NCBI GenBank assembly: GCA_963824345.1
Contig: CAWGOZ010000006.1
Coordinates: forward strand, 310,001-374,000
Length of the DNA stretch: 64,000 bases
From: Palsa-89 sp963824345
GTDB lineage: Bacteria > Acidobacteriota > Terriglobia > Bryobacterales > Bryobacteraceae
Reading direction: 5' to 3'
Part shown: positions 17,597 to 26,271 of the stretch, one piece after another
Numbering within the stretch: position 1 is the first letter of the stretch
Layout of the letters: each line of letters starts with the position of its first letter
Notes under the pieces: model-generated
Databases searched by the model: none
What the model was told of the DNA's origin: nothing
The model's input: only the letters and a program-made list of their open reading frames with translations
Position numbers and translations under genes: made by a program

Positions 17597-18607
17597 ATGA
17601 AGAAATCGATGCTTTGGATTGCCTTGTTCACGGCTGCTGGAACAATGGCGGCCTCAGCCGAAACCATCAACGCGGCCGGGGCCACCTTCCCGGCCCCTAT
17701 TTATCAAAAGTGGTTCGAAGAATTTCATAAGGCGCATCCCGACATTCAAATCAACTACCAGGCCATCGGCTCGGGGGGTGGAATTCGCCAGCTTACCGAA
17801 GGCACGGTGGATTTCGGCGCGTCCGACATGCCCATGACCAACGAAGAATTGTCGAAGGTCGCCAAATATAAAGTGCTGCATTTCCCCACCGTGCTGGGCG
17901 GCATCGTCCCAACCTATAACGTCCCGGGCGCTGCTTCGCTCAAATTCTCCGATACCGTGCTGGCGGGCATCTACCTGGGCAACGTCAAGAAGTGGAACGA
18001 TCCGGCGCTAAAGAAGGACAATCCGGGCGTAAATCTTCCCAATGAAGACATCACTGTAGTGCATCGATCCGACGGCAGCGGGACCAGCTTCGTCTTTACC
18101 GATTATCTTGCCAAGGTCAGCCCGGAGTGGAAATCGAAAGTAGGGTCCAATACGTCGGTAAATTGGCCGGTAGGGCTGGGCGGCAAGGGCAATGAAGGCG
18201 TGGCGGGCTTGATCAAGCAGACGCCGTTTTCGATTGGCTACGTCGAACTGATCTATGCGGTGCAGAACAAAATGGAGTATGGCTCCCTCAAGAACGCGGC
18301 GGGCGATTTCGTGAAGGCGGATTTCAGCACCGTCTCCGATGCCGCGGCGGGCGCAGCCAAAGACATGCCGGCTGACTTCCGCGTTTCCATCACCAACGCT
18401 CCCGGCAAGAACGCCTATCCGATTTCGAGCTTCACCTGGCTGCTGATCCCGGACAAATTCAGCGATCCAGTCAAGAAAAAGTCCGTTATCGATTTCTTGC
18501 AGTGGATGCTTACCACTGGCCAGGCGGATGCGCAGGCACTTAGTTACGCCCCACTCCCCAAATCGGTAGTGGCCCAGGAACAAAAGCAGATCGCTTTGAT
18601 AAAGTAA
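17597..18607 (+). CDS. pstS: Periplasmic phosphate-binding protein of the Pst transporter
   Basis: 336 residues. A signal peptide (MKKSMLWIALFTAAGTMAASA) precedes the mature start ETINAAGATFPAPIYQKWFEEF. Phosphate-contacting motifs are visible: GSGGGIRQLTEGTVDFGASD, HRSDGSGTSFVFTDYL and GKGNEGVAGLI. It captures phosphate in the periplasm and delivers it to PstCA. The frame is open upstream to 17429 but the GAAAGGA ribosome site and signal peptide fix the start at 17597. Confidence 0.95.
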   Translation: MKKSMLWIALFTAAGTMAASAETINAAGATFPAPIYQKWFEEFHKAHPDIQINYQAIGSGGGIRQLTEGTVDFGASDMPMTNEELSKVAKYKVLHFPTVLGGIVPTYNVPGAASLKFSDTVLAGIYLGNVKKWNDPALKKDNPGVNLPNEDITVVHRSDGSGTSFVFTDYLAKVSPEWKSKVGSNTSVNWPVGLGGKGNEGVAGLIKQTPFSIGYVELIYAVQNKMEYGSLKNAAGDFVKADFSTVSDAAAGAAKDMPADFRVSITNAPGKNAYPISSFTWLLIPDKFSDPVKKKSVIDFLQWMLTTGQADAQALSYAPLPKSVVAQEQKQIALIK

Positions 18608-18692
18608 GAAGCGCGCAGTGCGGGATGCGCTCACTGGATGGAGAAACTAATCGCGGCCCGCTGCGTTGTGCGCGATGTTTACTGGAACTAGA

Positions 18693-19667
18693 ATGGCAAC
18701 CGCCGTCGTCACCGCTCCGCCTGAATCGCGCCAGCGGAAACTCGGGATGTTTTTCCGGGACGGGGATCAGGTCACTCACCTGGTCACGTTCCTTTTTGCG
18801 GCCAGCGTGTTTCTGGTCACCGTGTTCCTGGTCTACGAGCTCTGGATTCACTCCGCTCCATCGCGCGCGAAGTTCGGATTCAGCTTCCTGACCGGCAAAA
18901 CCTGGGACCCGGTGGCCGAACAGTTCGGCGCGTTGCCCTTCATTTACGGCACGGTCCTGACATCCTTTGTGGCACTGCTGATTTCGGTGCCGCTGGGAGT
19001 GGGCGCCGCCATCTTCCTGGCCGAGCTGGCCCCGCCCAAGCTCTCCAACCTTTGTACGTTCTTGGTGGAGCTGCTAGCGGCGGTACCCAGCGTGATTCTT
19101 GGCCTCCTGGCGATCTTCACGCTGGTGCCGATCATGCGCCAGTATATCGAACCGTTCCTCAAGCACACGCTGGGCGATCTCCCTCTGTTCCAGGGACCGG
19201 CTTACGGAGTCGGCTACCTCACTGCCAGCCTCATCCTGGCCATCATGACCTTCCCCTTCATCATCTCCATCTCCAGGGAAGCATTGCTGGCCGTCCCGCG
19301 CGAACAGCGCGAAGCGGCTCTGGCTCTGGGCGCGACCAAGTGGGAGTCCACCTGGCAGGTAGTGGTGCCCTACGCACGCCTCGGAATTCTCGGCTCCATT
19401 TTCCTCGCCCTGGCGCGCGCCTTGGGAGAAACCATGGCCGTCACCATGGTGATCGGAAACGACACGGGCATCCATACTTCCCTGCTTTCACCTGGCTACA
19501 CCATCGCTGCAATTATCGCCAATGAGTTTACCGAGGCCACCGGCGATATTTATCTCAGCTCTTTGGTGGAGCTGGGATTGGTTCTGTTCGCGCTCACCAT
19601 GGTGCTCAACGCCGCTGCGCAATTGCTGATCATCGCAACCACGGGGAAGGGATCCAAGCAAGCCTGA
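18693..19667 (+). CDS. pstC: Phosphate ABC transporter permease PstC
   Basis: 324 residues with about six membrane helices. The permease signature region reads EQREAALALGATKWESTWQVVVPYARLGI, and GETMAVTMVIGN follows. It forms the inner-membrane channel with PstA. I took the ATG at 18693 after GGAACTAG; ATG 18675 is an alternative. It is 85 bp downstream of pstS. Confidence 0.93.
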   Translation: MATAVVTAPPESRQRKLGMFFRDGDQVTHLVTFLFAASVFLVTVFLVYELWIHSAPSRAKFGFSFLTGKTWDPVAEQFGALPFIYGTVLTSFVALLISVPLGVGAAIFLAELAPPKLSNLCTFLVELLAAVPSVILGLLAIFTLVPIMRQYIEPFLKHTLGDLPLFQGPAYGVGYLTASLILAIMTFPFIISISREALLAVPREQREAALALGATKWESTWQVVVPYARLGILGSIFLALARALGETMAVTMVIGNDTGIHTSLLSPGYTIAAIIANEFTEATGDIYLSSLVELGLVLFALTMVLNAAAQLLIIATTGKGSKQA

Positions 19668-19683
19668 TGGACCGCCTCACATT

Positions 19684-20532
19684 ATGAACAGGACGACCCG
19701 CCGCAACATCGTCAACGTCGTCATGCTGACCCTCACCGGCATTTGCACCGTGCTTACAGTTTCGGTTTTGTTCCTGATCCTCGGTTATCTGGTGGTCAAT
19801 GGCTGGCGTTCGCTGGATTTCAACTTCTTCACCAAGCTGCCCCTCTCTCCCGGCGAAGAAGGCGGAGGCGTTGCCAATGCCATCGTCGGCAGCGGCGTAT
19901 TGATCTTGATCGCGGCCGTGATTGGAATTCCGGTGGGATTTCTGGGCGCCATCTACCTGGCCGAGTTCGGCGATAAGACACTGCCGATGCTGATCCGTTA
20001 TACAGCCGACCTGCTCAACGGCGTGCCCTCCATTGTCATTGGAATCTTCGCCTGGACCGTCATCGTGGTGCCCATGCACCATTTCTCGGCTTGGGCCGGC
20101 GGCTTCGCCTTAAGCCTGATGATGATCCCCATCGGCCTGCGCGCCACCGAGCAGTTCCTCAGAGGCGTCCCAAATTCGCTGCGTGAAGCTTCACTCGCAT
20201 TGGGCGCCAGCAAAACGCGCACCATTATCTCGGTGATCGTTCCCGCGGCCAAACAAGGCATCTTGACGGGCATGATTCTCGGCGTGGCCCGCGTAGCGGG
20301 AGAAACCGCGCCTTTACTGTTTACCAGTTTGAACAATCAATACTGGGCCGCAAAGTTGGGCGAGCCCACCGCGTCGCTGCCCGTCATGATCTACAAGCTC
20401 GCTATCTCGCCCTATGACGACTGGCATCGGCAAGCCTGGGCCGCCGGCCTGGTGCTGCTGGTGCTGGTCCTGATCGCCAACATCGCAAGTCGCTGGGTGC
20501 TATCCCGCGGAGCAGCGGTTCAAAGGGGGTAG
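19684..20532 (+). CDS. pstA: Phosphate ABC transporter permease PstA
   Basis: 282 residues, six predicted membrane helices. It carries the EAA-type loop (SLREASLALGASKTRTIISVIVPAA) that docks on PstB, and GVARVAGETAPLLFT. It pairs with PstC, whose gene ends 16 bp upstream, and precedes pstB by 10 bp. Confidence 0.94.
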   Translation: MNRTTRRNIVNVVMLTLTGICTVLTVSVLFLILGYLVVNGWRSLDFNFFTKLPLSPGEEGGGVANAIVGSGVLILIAAVIGIPVGFLGAIYLAEFGDKTLPMLIRYTADLLNGVPSIVIGIFAWTVIVVPMHHFSAWAGGFALSLMMIPIGLRATEQFLRGVPNSLREASLALGASKTRTIISVIVPAAKQGILTGMILGVARVAGETAPLLFTSLNNQYWAAKLGEPTASLPVMIYKLAISPYDDWHRQAWAAGLVLLVLVLIANIASRWVLSRGAAVQRG

Positions 20533-20542
20533 TAACCTGGAA

Positions 20543-21376
20543 ATGGGAGCCATGCCGGAATCCGTCAAAATGAGCGAAATCACCGCCCCGCCACCTGCGC
20601 CCTCTGGCGTTCAGCCCGAGGTCGCCTCCAGACCCAAACTGCAGGCCGTGAATCTTAACTTTTTCTACGGCGCTTTCCACGCCCTGCACAACGTCAGCCT
20701 GGAGGTTCCCGAAAAACGGATCACCGCTCTCATCGGCCCCTCCGGTTGCGGCAAATCCACCTTCCTGCGCACCCTGAACCGCATCAACGAGACCGTCAAA
20801 AATGCGCGCTACGAAGGGCAGGTGTTGCTGGACGGCCAGAACGTGCTGGAGCTGGACGTTACCAAGCTGCGTCGTCGCGTCGGCATGGTTTTTCAACGTC
20901 CCAATCCGTTCCCGAAATCGATCTTTGACAACATCGCCTACGGCGTCAAGGTGAACGGGCTGAAGGCCGGCCGATCGCTCCCCGATATTGTCGAGCATAG
21001 CCTCAAGCGCGCCGCCCTCTGGGAAGAAGTGAAAGACAAGCTGCATCAATCCGCGTATGGACTATCCGGCGGCCAGCAGCAGCGCTTGTGCATCGCGCGC
21101 GCTCTGGCGGTAGACCCGGAAGTTTTGCTGCTGGACGAACCTTGCTCCGCGCTCGATCCCATCGCCACTTCCAAGATCGAGGATTTGCTGTTCGCTCTCA
21201 AGGACCAGTGTACGCAGGTGATCGTAACCCACAATATGCAGCAGGCCGCGCGCGTGGCTGAGTTCACCGGTTTCTTTCTGCTGGGCAACCTGATTGAATT
21301 CGACAATACTGAGACCATTTTCAAGCGCCCGGCCAAGAGAGAAACGGAAGATTACATCACGGGACGGTTCGGTTGA
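20543..21376 (+). CDS. pstB: Phosphate ABC transporter ATP-binding protein
   Basis: 277 residues. Walker A GPSGCGKST, Q-loop MVFQRPNPFPKSIFDNI, signature LSGGQQQRLCIARAL, Walker B VLLLDEPCSALDP and the switch His in VIVTHNMQQA are all present. The first 30 residues are a Pro-rich extension, so the true start may be at the second or third Met. It energises phosphate uptake through PstCA. Confidence 0.96.
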   Translation: MGAMPESVKMSEITAPPPAPSGVQPEVASRPKLQAVNLNFFYGAFHALHNVSLEVPEKRITALIGPSGCGKSTFLRTLNRINETVKNARYEGQVLLDGQNVLELDVTKLRRRVGMVFQRPNPFPKSIFDNIAYGVKVNGLKAGRSLPDIVEHSLKRAALWEEVKDKLHQSAYGLSGGQQQRLCIARALAVDPEVLLLDEPCSALDPIATSKIEDLLFALKDQCTQVIVTHNMQQAARVAEFTGFFLLGNLIEFDNTETIFKRPAKRETEDYITGRFG

Positions 21377-21413
21377 TGGCGCCGATACCAGGCCCGGGGA
21401 GCAGGAGTTAGCC

Positions 21414-22097
21414 TTGATTCACTTTAGAGAAGAACTCGACGAAATGCAAAGCCGCCTGCTGGAGATGGCGGGCTTGGTGGAATCTGCCATCCATCAAAGC
21501 GTCGCAGCTCTGGTGCTGCGCGATGAGCAGTCCGCCAAAGAGGTGCTGTGGAAGGAAGCGCTCATCAATCAGAAGGACATCGAGATTGACGAGTACGCCA
21601 CGCGCCTGCTCGCCCTCTATCAACCCATGGCGCGCGACATGCGCTTTCTCACCGCCGTCATCAAAATTAACGGCGACTTGGAGCGCATGGGCGATCTGGC
21701 GGTTAACATCACCCAGCGCGCCCTGTCGCTGATGCGCGATCCGCCCGTGAAACCCTTGATCGACATCCCCCAAATGGCCAGCCTGGCCGAGGAGATGGTG
21801 CGCAAGAGCCTGGATGCGCTGGTAAAGCGCGACGAAGACCTGGCCCGCAGCGTCCTGGTGTCGGACGACGAGGTGGACCGCCTGCGCGACGCGGTTTATA
21901 AGGAGCTGGTGGCCTTCATGCAGGAGCAGAGCACCACCATCCCGCGCGCCGTGGACCTGATGTTCATCGCCCACAACCTGGAGCGCATCGCCGACCACGC
22001 CACCAACATCGCCGAGGATGTCCTATTCCTGGTGAAGGGCATCGACGTCCGGCACCACGCCGAAGTGCGCGAGCAGACCCTGCTCACCAAACCCTAG
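21414..22097 (+). CDS. phoU: Phosphate signalling regulator PhoU
   Basis: 227 residues of two tandem three-helix PhoU repeats: FREELDEMQSRLLEMAGLVESAIH, then ARDMRFLTAVIKINGDLERMGDLAVNI, and AVDLMFIAHNLERIADHATNIAED. The D/E-x3-D metal-binding motifs (ERMGD, ERIADH) are intact. PhoU links Pst activity to the PhoR kinase and represses the regulon in high phosphate. I chose the TTG at 21414, preceded by CAGGAG, because conserved sequence begins there; an in-frame ATG 120 bp upstream lies inside pstB. Confidence 0.93.
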   Translation: MIHFREELDEMQSRLLEMAGLVESAIHQSVAALVLRDEQSAKEVLWKEALINQKDIEIDEYATRLLALYQPMARDMRFLTAVIKINGDLERMGDLAVNITQRALSLMRDPPVKPLIDIPQMASLAEEMVRKSLDALVKRDEDLARSVLVSDDEVDRLRDAVYKELVAFMQEQSTTIPRAVDLMFIAHNLERIADHATNIAEDVLFLVKGIDVRHHAEVREQTLLTKP

Positions 22098-22123
22098 CCT
22101 GGCGGCGCTCCAGTCGATTCTCC

Positions 22124-22197
22124 TAAGTAACTTATAGACAATGGTTTAACACGCTACAGCAACCGCGGTTGCCATATATCCTAGTTACTTGATAGAC
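22124..22197. repeat. Imperfect direct repeat in the phoU-porin gap
   Basis: TAAGTAACTTATAGAC (22124-22139) recurs as TAGTTACTTGATAGAC (22182-22197), the second just before the next gene. The core AAGTAACTT is an odd-length palindrome. Spacing of about 58 bp (near 5.5 helical turns) and position suggest operator sites, but no regulator can be named. Confidence 0.45.
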
Positions 22198-22206
22198 TTA
22201 CTTCCA

Positions 22207-23691
22207 ATGCGACAACAGCCCCTGGCCCGACCGCTCTTGGCGAGCGCCCTGCTTCTGGTCTCCGCCGGCTTCGTTCCACTGCTGGCCCAGGACGATGTCA
22301 CCACCCAAAACGGGGCCAGTGGTTACGGTGGCGCTTGGGTCACGGGACCCGCTTCCAATCCCCTGAGCTTCCTCAACGGCCCGGCGTTCCGAACCACCGG
22401 CCTGAACACTCCCTACGATCTCCCCGATTTCGCTCCCCTGACCGCGCTGGATCAGCAGCTCCCGGCCTGGATCGGCTTCGGCTTGGAAGAACGCCTCCGC
22501 TGGGAAGACATGATTAATCAGGGTTTCAAGCGCAACGATGACGACAATTATCTCTTGAACCGCTGGCGCTTCCTGATGCAGATCAAGCCCGCCAGTTGGG
22601 TGCGTATTGTCGGCCAATTGCAGGACGCCCGCGCCTGGTGGCAACAGCCGCCTTTGCTGCCGCCCAACACCAACCGCTTCGATCTCAAGCTGGCCTACGC
22701 TGAGTTAGGCGACCCCGAGCATCAGTGGATCAGCGTGCGCGTCGGCCGCCAGTTGATTAATTACAACAACACCATCATCGCCAATTCCGAATGGCGCGAT
22801 CAGGGCCGCTCCTACGATGCCGTGGTCACCAATCTGCACGTGGATCGTTTCCGCCTCGGGATCTTCGCCGCCTCCGCCGTGGTCCCAATGGACGAGGGCA
22901 TCAGCCACCACACAGAGGGCAACAACATCTACGGCATGTACGGGCAGATCGACAACCTGCTCCTGCCCACTTCCAGTTTTGAGCCGTTTGTCTTGTGGCG
23001 TGTCGACCCCAGCGTCTCGGTAGAACCCACGGCTGAATCCAAAGCTAAGACCGGCCACGAAAGCGAGCAGGCGTATGGCCTTCGCTGGAAGGGTCAGGCA
23101 TTCAATAATTTCGACTACTCCGTTGAAGGCATCCGGGAGGATGGTACCGACGGCCACGATAACATCCGAGCCTGGGGCACCACCGACGGAATCGCCTACC
23201 GCTTCTCTCCCGTCCTCTGGAAGCCGCGCGTGTTCACGCAGTATGATTACGCGTCAGGCGACAAAAATCCCAAGGACGGCGTGCATGGCACTTTCGACAC
23301 CATGTACCCCACCGCGCACGACCGTTTCGGCATCTCCGATCAGTTCGGCTGGCAGAACATCAAAGCGATTCGCGCCGGCGTCACCGTCGAGCCCCACAAC
23401 CGCTGGACCGTGACGGCGCAGTGGCTGGATTTTTGGCTGGCCAGCGCGACCGACTCGCTCTATAACACCTCCGGCGGCTCCATCGTTCGTAATTCCCTCG
23501 GGACCGCCGGCACCCACATCGGCCAGGAAGCCGACCTCTATACCTGGTACGAGCTCAACCGCCACGTCAACATCGGCGTCGGAGTCGGGCACATTTTTCC
23601 GGGCCAATACCTGATGCTCATGGAAAAAGGGCCGAACTTCACCTATCCCTACTTCGCGCTCAACTTCAAGGACGCCGGCAACACCCATTAG
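22207..23691 (+). CDS. Outer-membrane barrel of the alginate-export family
   Basis: 494 residues from ATG 22207; a TTG at 22189 is also in frame. A signal peptide (PLLASALLLVSAGFVPLLAQ) is followed by the alginate-export-domain pattern: PAWIGFGLEERLRWEDM, NRWRFLMQIKPASWVRIVGQLQDARAWW, VRVGRQLINYNNT and YDYASGDKNPKDG, finishing in beta strands. Proteins of this family are outer-membrane channels; in Acidobacteriota they are common and not tied to alginate. Proximity to the pst genes may be coincidental. Confidence 0.78.
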   Translation: MRQQPLARPLLASALLLVSAGFVPLLAQDDVTTQNGASGYGGAWVTGPASNPLSFLNGPAFRTTGLNTPYDLPDFAPLTALDQQLPAWIGFGLEERLRWEDMINQGFKRNDDDNYLLNRWRFLMQIKPASWVRIVGQLQDARAWWQQPPLLPPNTNRFDLKLAYAELGDPEHQWISVRVGRQLINYNNTIIANSEWRDQGRSYDAVVTNLHVDRFRLGIFAASAVVPMDEGISHHTEGNNIYGMYGQIDNLLLPTSSFEPFVLWRVDPSVSVEPTAESKAKTGHESEQAYGLRWKGQAFNNFDYSVEGIREDGTDGHDNIRAWGTTDGIAYRFSPVLWKPRVFTQYDYASGDKNPKDGVHGTFDTMYPTAHDRFGISDQFGWQNIKAIRAGVTVEPHNRWTVTAQWLDFWLASATDSLYNTSGGSIVRNSLGTAGTHIGQEADLYTWYELNRHVNIGVGVGHIFPGQYLMLMEKGPNFTYPYFALNFKDAGNTH

Positions 23692-23801
23692 TGGCGCACG
23701 CACTCCTGCGTGCTGCGTTCACACTCGTGTGAACGTTGCGGAGTTCCTCGCAGAGGTGTTGGCACGAGTGCCAACACGGCACACAGGAGTGCGTGCGCCA
23801 C
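23691..23801. repeat. Nested inverted-repeat (cruciform-capable) intergenic unit
   Basis: Outer arms (23691-23713 and its complement ending at 23801) match at about 22 of 23 positions. Inside lie two more palindromes: GTTCACAC/GTGTGAAC with a two-base loop, and GTGTTGGCAC/GTGCCAACAC with a two-base loop. It starts at the last base of the upstream stop codon and could terminate transcription or be a mobile palindromic unit. A related but shorter unit is at 35443-35488. Confidence 0.8.
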
Positions 23802-23886
23802 GTTCAACGGCAAACTTGCTTCCGGTTCTCGGATGAGCTAGTATCTTTTTAACCAGACAGCTTCATCTTAAAAAGACAGTCTAGCT

Positions 23887-25659
23887 ATGATCTCTCACAA
23901 ATTAAGTTCGTTCGTGTTGTGCCTTGGGATGACTGCGTTGACAGCGTGGGCCCAAACCGGAGCGAGCGTTTCCGGCGTGGTGACCGACAAAACCGGCGCA
24001 CCCATTCCCGAAGTCTCGGTGACCATCAAGAACGTCGATACAGGCGCCACCCGCACCATCACAACCGACGGCGGAGGGCGCTATCAGGCGTCTGGCCTGC
24101 CGCAGGGGCGCATCGAGATTCGAGTCTCCAAACCAGGGCTGACCGAAGAAACCCGCAAAGGAATCGGCTTGGCGGCCGGGCAGCAAACCACGGTCGACAT
24201 TCAGATGCAGCCGGGCACTTCCGATGCCTGCGCCAGCGGCCACGAGTTCCTCACCACCGATTGCACGCTCACCTGGCACGGCATCACGGTGTACGGCGCG
24301 TATGACGTCGGAGTCGGCTATGTGAGCCATGGTTTACCGGAAAACGCCGCGAACTTCGAAGGCGAATCTCTGGTGAACCGAAACGGCTATCAACATCGAT
24401 TCGTCGTCGCGCCGAACAACCTGCAGCAGACTGGTTTTGGCATCCGGGGCAAGGAAGAGTTTCTGCCTGGCTGGTCTGTGGTGTTCAACGCTTCCAGCGG
24501 CGTCAATCCGCAGTCTGGCCAGCTCGCCAACGCGTCAGCCACCAACATCCAAAACAACGGCCTTCCCAGGAGCAGCTACACGATAGCCATCGACGGCTCG
24601 CGCGCGGGCCAAGCGTTCAATGACGAATACTATCTCGGCATATCGTCCGCGGTTTTCGGCACGCTTACCTTCGGCCGCCAGCGCGCTCTCGGCACCGATA
24701 CGATGCTCCAGTACGATCCGGCCGGCGGTGGCTATGCTTTTTCCTACATCGGATATAACGGAACGATGGCCGGCGGCGGCGACACCGAGGACGCCCGTTG
24801 GGACGACGCCTTGAAGTATCGCCTCGGCTATGGCCCGGTCCATTTCGGAGCCATGTACAAATTTGCCGATGGTTCCGGCGGCTGCTACTCGTCCTCCGCC
24901 ACCTGGACCGCCGCCACCTGCACGCCGGAAGAAGCGCACAACAACGCCTATGGATTCGACGCCGGAGGAGGCTTCGGCAAGTTCTCCGCCGACGTCGTCT
25001 TCCAACGTTACAACCAGGCCATCAGCGTATTGAACCCTTTGCTGGGGCCGCAGAGTCCTACGGCGCCATATCAGTCCACCACCGACAGCGTCAATACAAA
25101 CCCCATCAACGGGAACAATCTGATACCCACGGCCAACACCTTATATGGCATCGTCACCGACAACCGCGCCATTATGTTCGCTGCCAAGTATGCGTGGGAA
25201 CGGTTCAGATTGTTTGCCGGCTACGAATACATCCGGCAGTCTAATCCGTCGAACCCGTTGGGCGTCGGCGCCCTGGACCAGGGCGGTTATATCCTGAGCG
25301 GCGTCGAAGACAACAATCTCGATTCTCCCAAGCACGTGCAGATCTGGTGGACCGGCGGGAAATACGCCATCGGCCACAAAACCGATATCACGGCGGCCTG
25401 GTATCATCAGCTGCAGAACGACTTCCGCGTTCCCGCGGCCTGCACGCCCCAAAGTTACCGCGCTTCCTGCGCGGGTAACCTCAACGAGGAGTCGCTCTAC
25501 CTGGATCATCACTTTACCCCGCGTTTCGACGGTTTTGCCGGAATTGCGGTTTCCTACGTGCAAGGCGGTCTGGCCATCGCCATCCCGCATGGCCCCGGCG
25601 TCCCCTATAAGTACGACACCAACGTCGCTCCGACCATCGGCGGCCGCTTCACCTTCTGA
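23887..25659 (+). CDS. Porin-like barrel with N-terminal carboxypeptidase-regulatory-like domain
   Basis: 590 residues. A signal peptide (LGMTALTAWAQ) is followed by a CarboxypepD_reg domain at about residues 27-112 (ASVSGVVTDKTGAPIPEVSVTIKN, YQASGLPQGRIEIRV), then a barrel resembling Gram-negative general porins (WHGITVYGAYDVGVGY, FGIRGKEEF, LGISSAVFGTLTFGRQR, KYRLGYGPVHFGAMYKF) ending in a terminal Phe (GGRFTF). The N-terminal domain is usual in TonB-dependent Oar-like proteins; on a porin-type barrel without a visible plug it is uncommon. The stop codon is within the transposon target duplication. Confidence 0.78.
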   Translation: MISHKLSSFVLCLGMTALTAWAQTGASVSGVVTDKTGAPIPEVSVTIKNVDTGATRTITTDGGGRYQASGLPQGRIEIRVSKPGLTEETRKGIGLAAGQQTTVDIQMQPGTSDACASGHEFLTTDCTLTWHGITVYGAYDVGVGYVSHGLPENAANFEGESLVNRNGYQHRFVVAPNNLQQTGFGIRGKEEFLPGWSVVFNASSGVNPQSGQLANASATNIQNNGLPRSSYTIAIDGSRAGQAFNDEYYLGISSAVFGTLTFGRQRALGTDTMLQYDPAGGGYAFSYIGYNGTMAGGGDTEDARWDDALKYRLGYGPVHFGAMYKFADGSGGCYSSSATWTAATCTPEEAHNNAYGFDAGGGFGKFSADVVFQRYNQAISVLNPLLGPQSPTAPYQSTTDSVNTNPINGNNLIPTANTLYGIVTDNRAIMFAAKYAWERFRLFAGYEYIRQSNPSNPLGVGALDQGGYILSGVEDNNLDSPKHVQIWWTGGKYAIGHKTDITAAWYHQLQNDFRVPAACTPQSYRASCAGNLNEESLYLDHHFTPRFDGFAGIAVSYVQGGLAIAIPHGPGVPYKYDTNVAPTIGGRFTF

Positions 25660-25662
25660 TCG
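25655..25662. repeat. Left target-site duplication of the transposon
   Basis: TCTGATCG directly precedes the left end. An identical octamer follows the right end at 29210-29217. Eight bases is a usual duplication length for the IS1 family. Confidence 0.9.
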
Positions 25663-25688
25663 GGTAGTGTCCTAAAAGTGCGTTGATC
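25663..25688 (+). repeat. Left terminal inverted repeat
   Basis: GGTAGTGTCCTAAA, two variable bases, then TGCGTTGATC. It matches the right end at 24 of 26 positions. Confidence 0.92.
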
Positions 25689-25692
25689 GCGA

Positions 25693-25929
25693 TTACTGCG
25701 ATGCGACGAAGCAGGAATGGCTTCCGGTGCTGTCTATTAGGCAGGAGAACCCAACAACGCTTGAGCCTCGTATCTGGACCTCTGAACCGCCAGCGCGGTT
25801 GGTTAGTCCCATGCCGTCCACGTACACTTGGCCACCACGTTGGGCGTGAACGACAGCAACCCTGCTCCAGAGATCGGCAGCGGCCAATAGAATCGCGACT
25901 ACACAGAGAACAGCAACCAGGTTTTTCAT
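25693..25929 (-). CDS. Small secreted protein, transposon cargo
   Basis: 78 residues starting MKNLVAVLCVVAILLAAADL, a signal peptide or anchor, then VAVVHAQRGGQVYVDGMGLTNRAGG and a short C-terminal domain with two cysteines (SCLID, SCFVA). It ends five bases inside the left terminal repeat. The family is not recognised. Confidence 0.55.
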   Translation of the reverse strand: MKNLVAVLCVVAILLAAADLWSRVAVVHAQRGGQVYVDGMGLTNRAGGSEVQIRGSSVVGFSCLIDSTGSHSCFVASQ

Positions 25930-25960
25930 GGACGCGATGATATCACGGCTTGGGAATGGA

Positions 25961-26269
25961 TCAGGCTTCTTTAACTGAGTAACTAGCGGAAACGGCACGG
26001 TCGGATCTATTGTCAAGTATCAGGTACCACTCGCGATCAAACTCACGACCTTCGGAACCGAGTTGGATCTGAAGCGTCTTCCTTCTAAGGAATCCATCGC
26101 CTTCATAATCTCTGCTTCCTCTTCTCCACGCCTCTAGCGCAGATACCGGAACGATGAAGATATCCAGCGCTGCGGTGGCCTCGACCTCAATGTTTAGTCT
26201 CCTACCACGCCGTGGATTCTCGTACAGGATCTTGCGATACCGCTGCGGCTGTATTTCTAGGACGGGCAT
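25961..26269 (-). CDS. Small beta-rich protein, transposon cargo
   Basis: 102 residues, starting MPVLEIQPQRYRKILYENP. It alternates short beta strands (RLNIEVEATAALDIFIVPVSA, LQIQLGSEGREF) and ends EWYLILDNRSDRAVSASYSV, a pattern seen in GOLD-like or other small jelly-roll sandwich domains; this is a resemblance, not a recognised family. The start lies two bases after the stop of the membrane-protein gene, so the two are probably translated together. Confidence 0.55.
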   Translation of the reverse strand: MPVLEIQPQRYRKILYENPRRGRRLNIEVEATAALDIFIVPVSALEAWRRGSRDYEGDGFLRRKTLQIQLGSEGREFDREWYLILDNRSDRAVSASYSVKEA

Positions 26270-26271
26270 GC

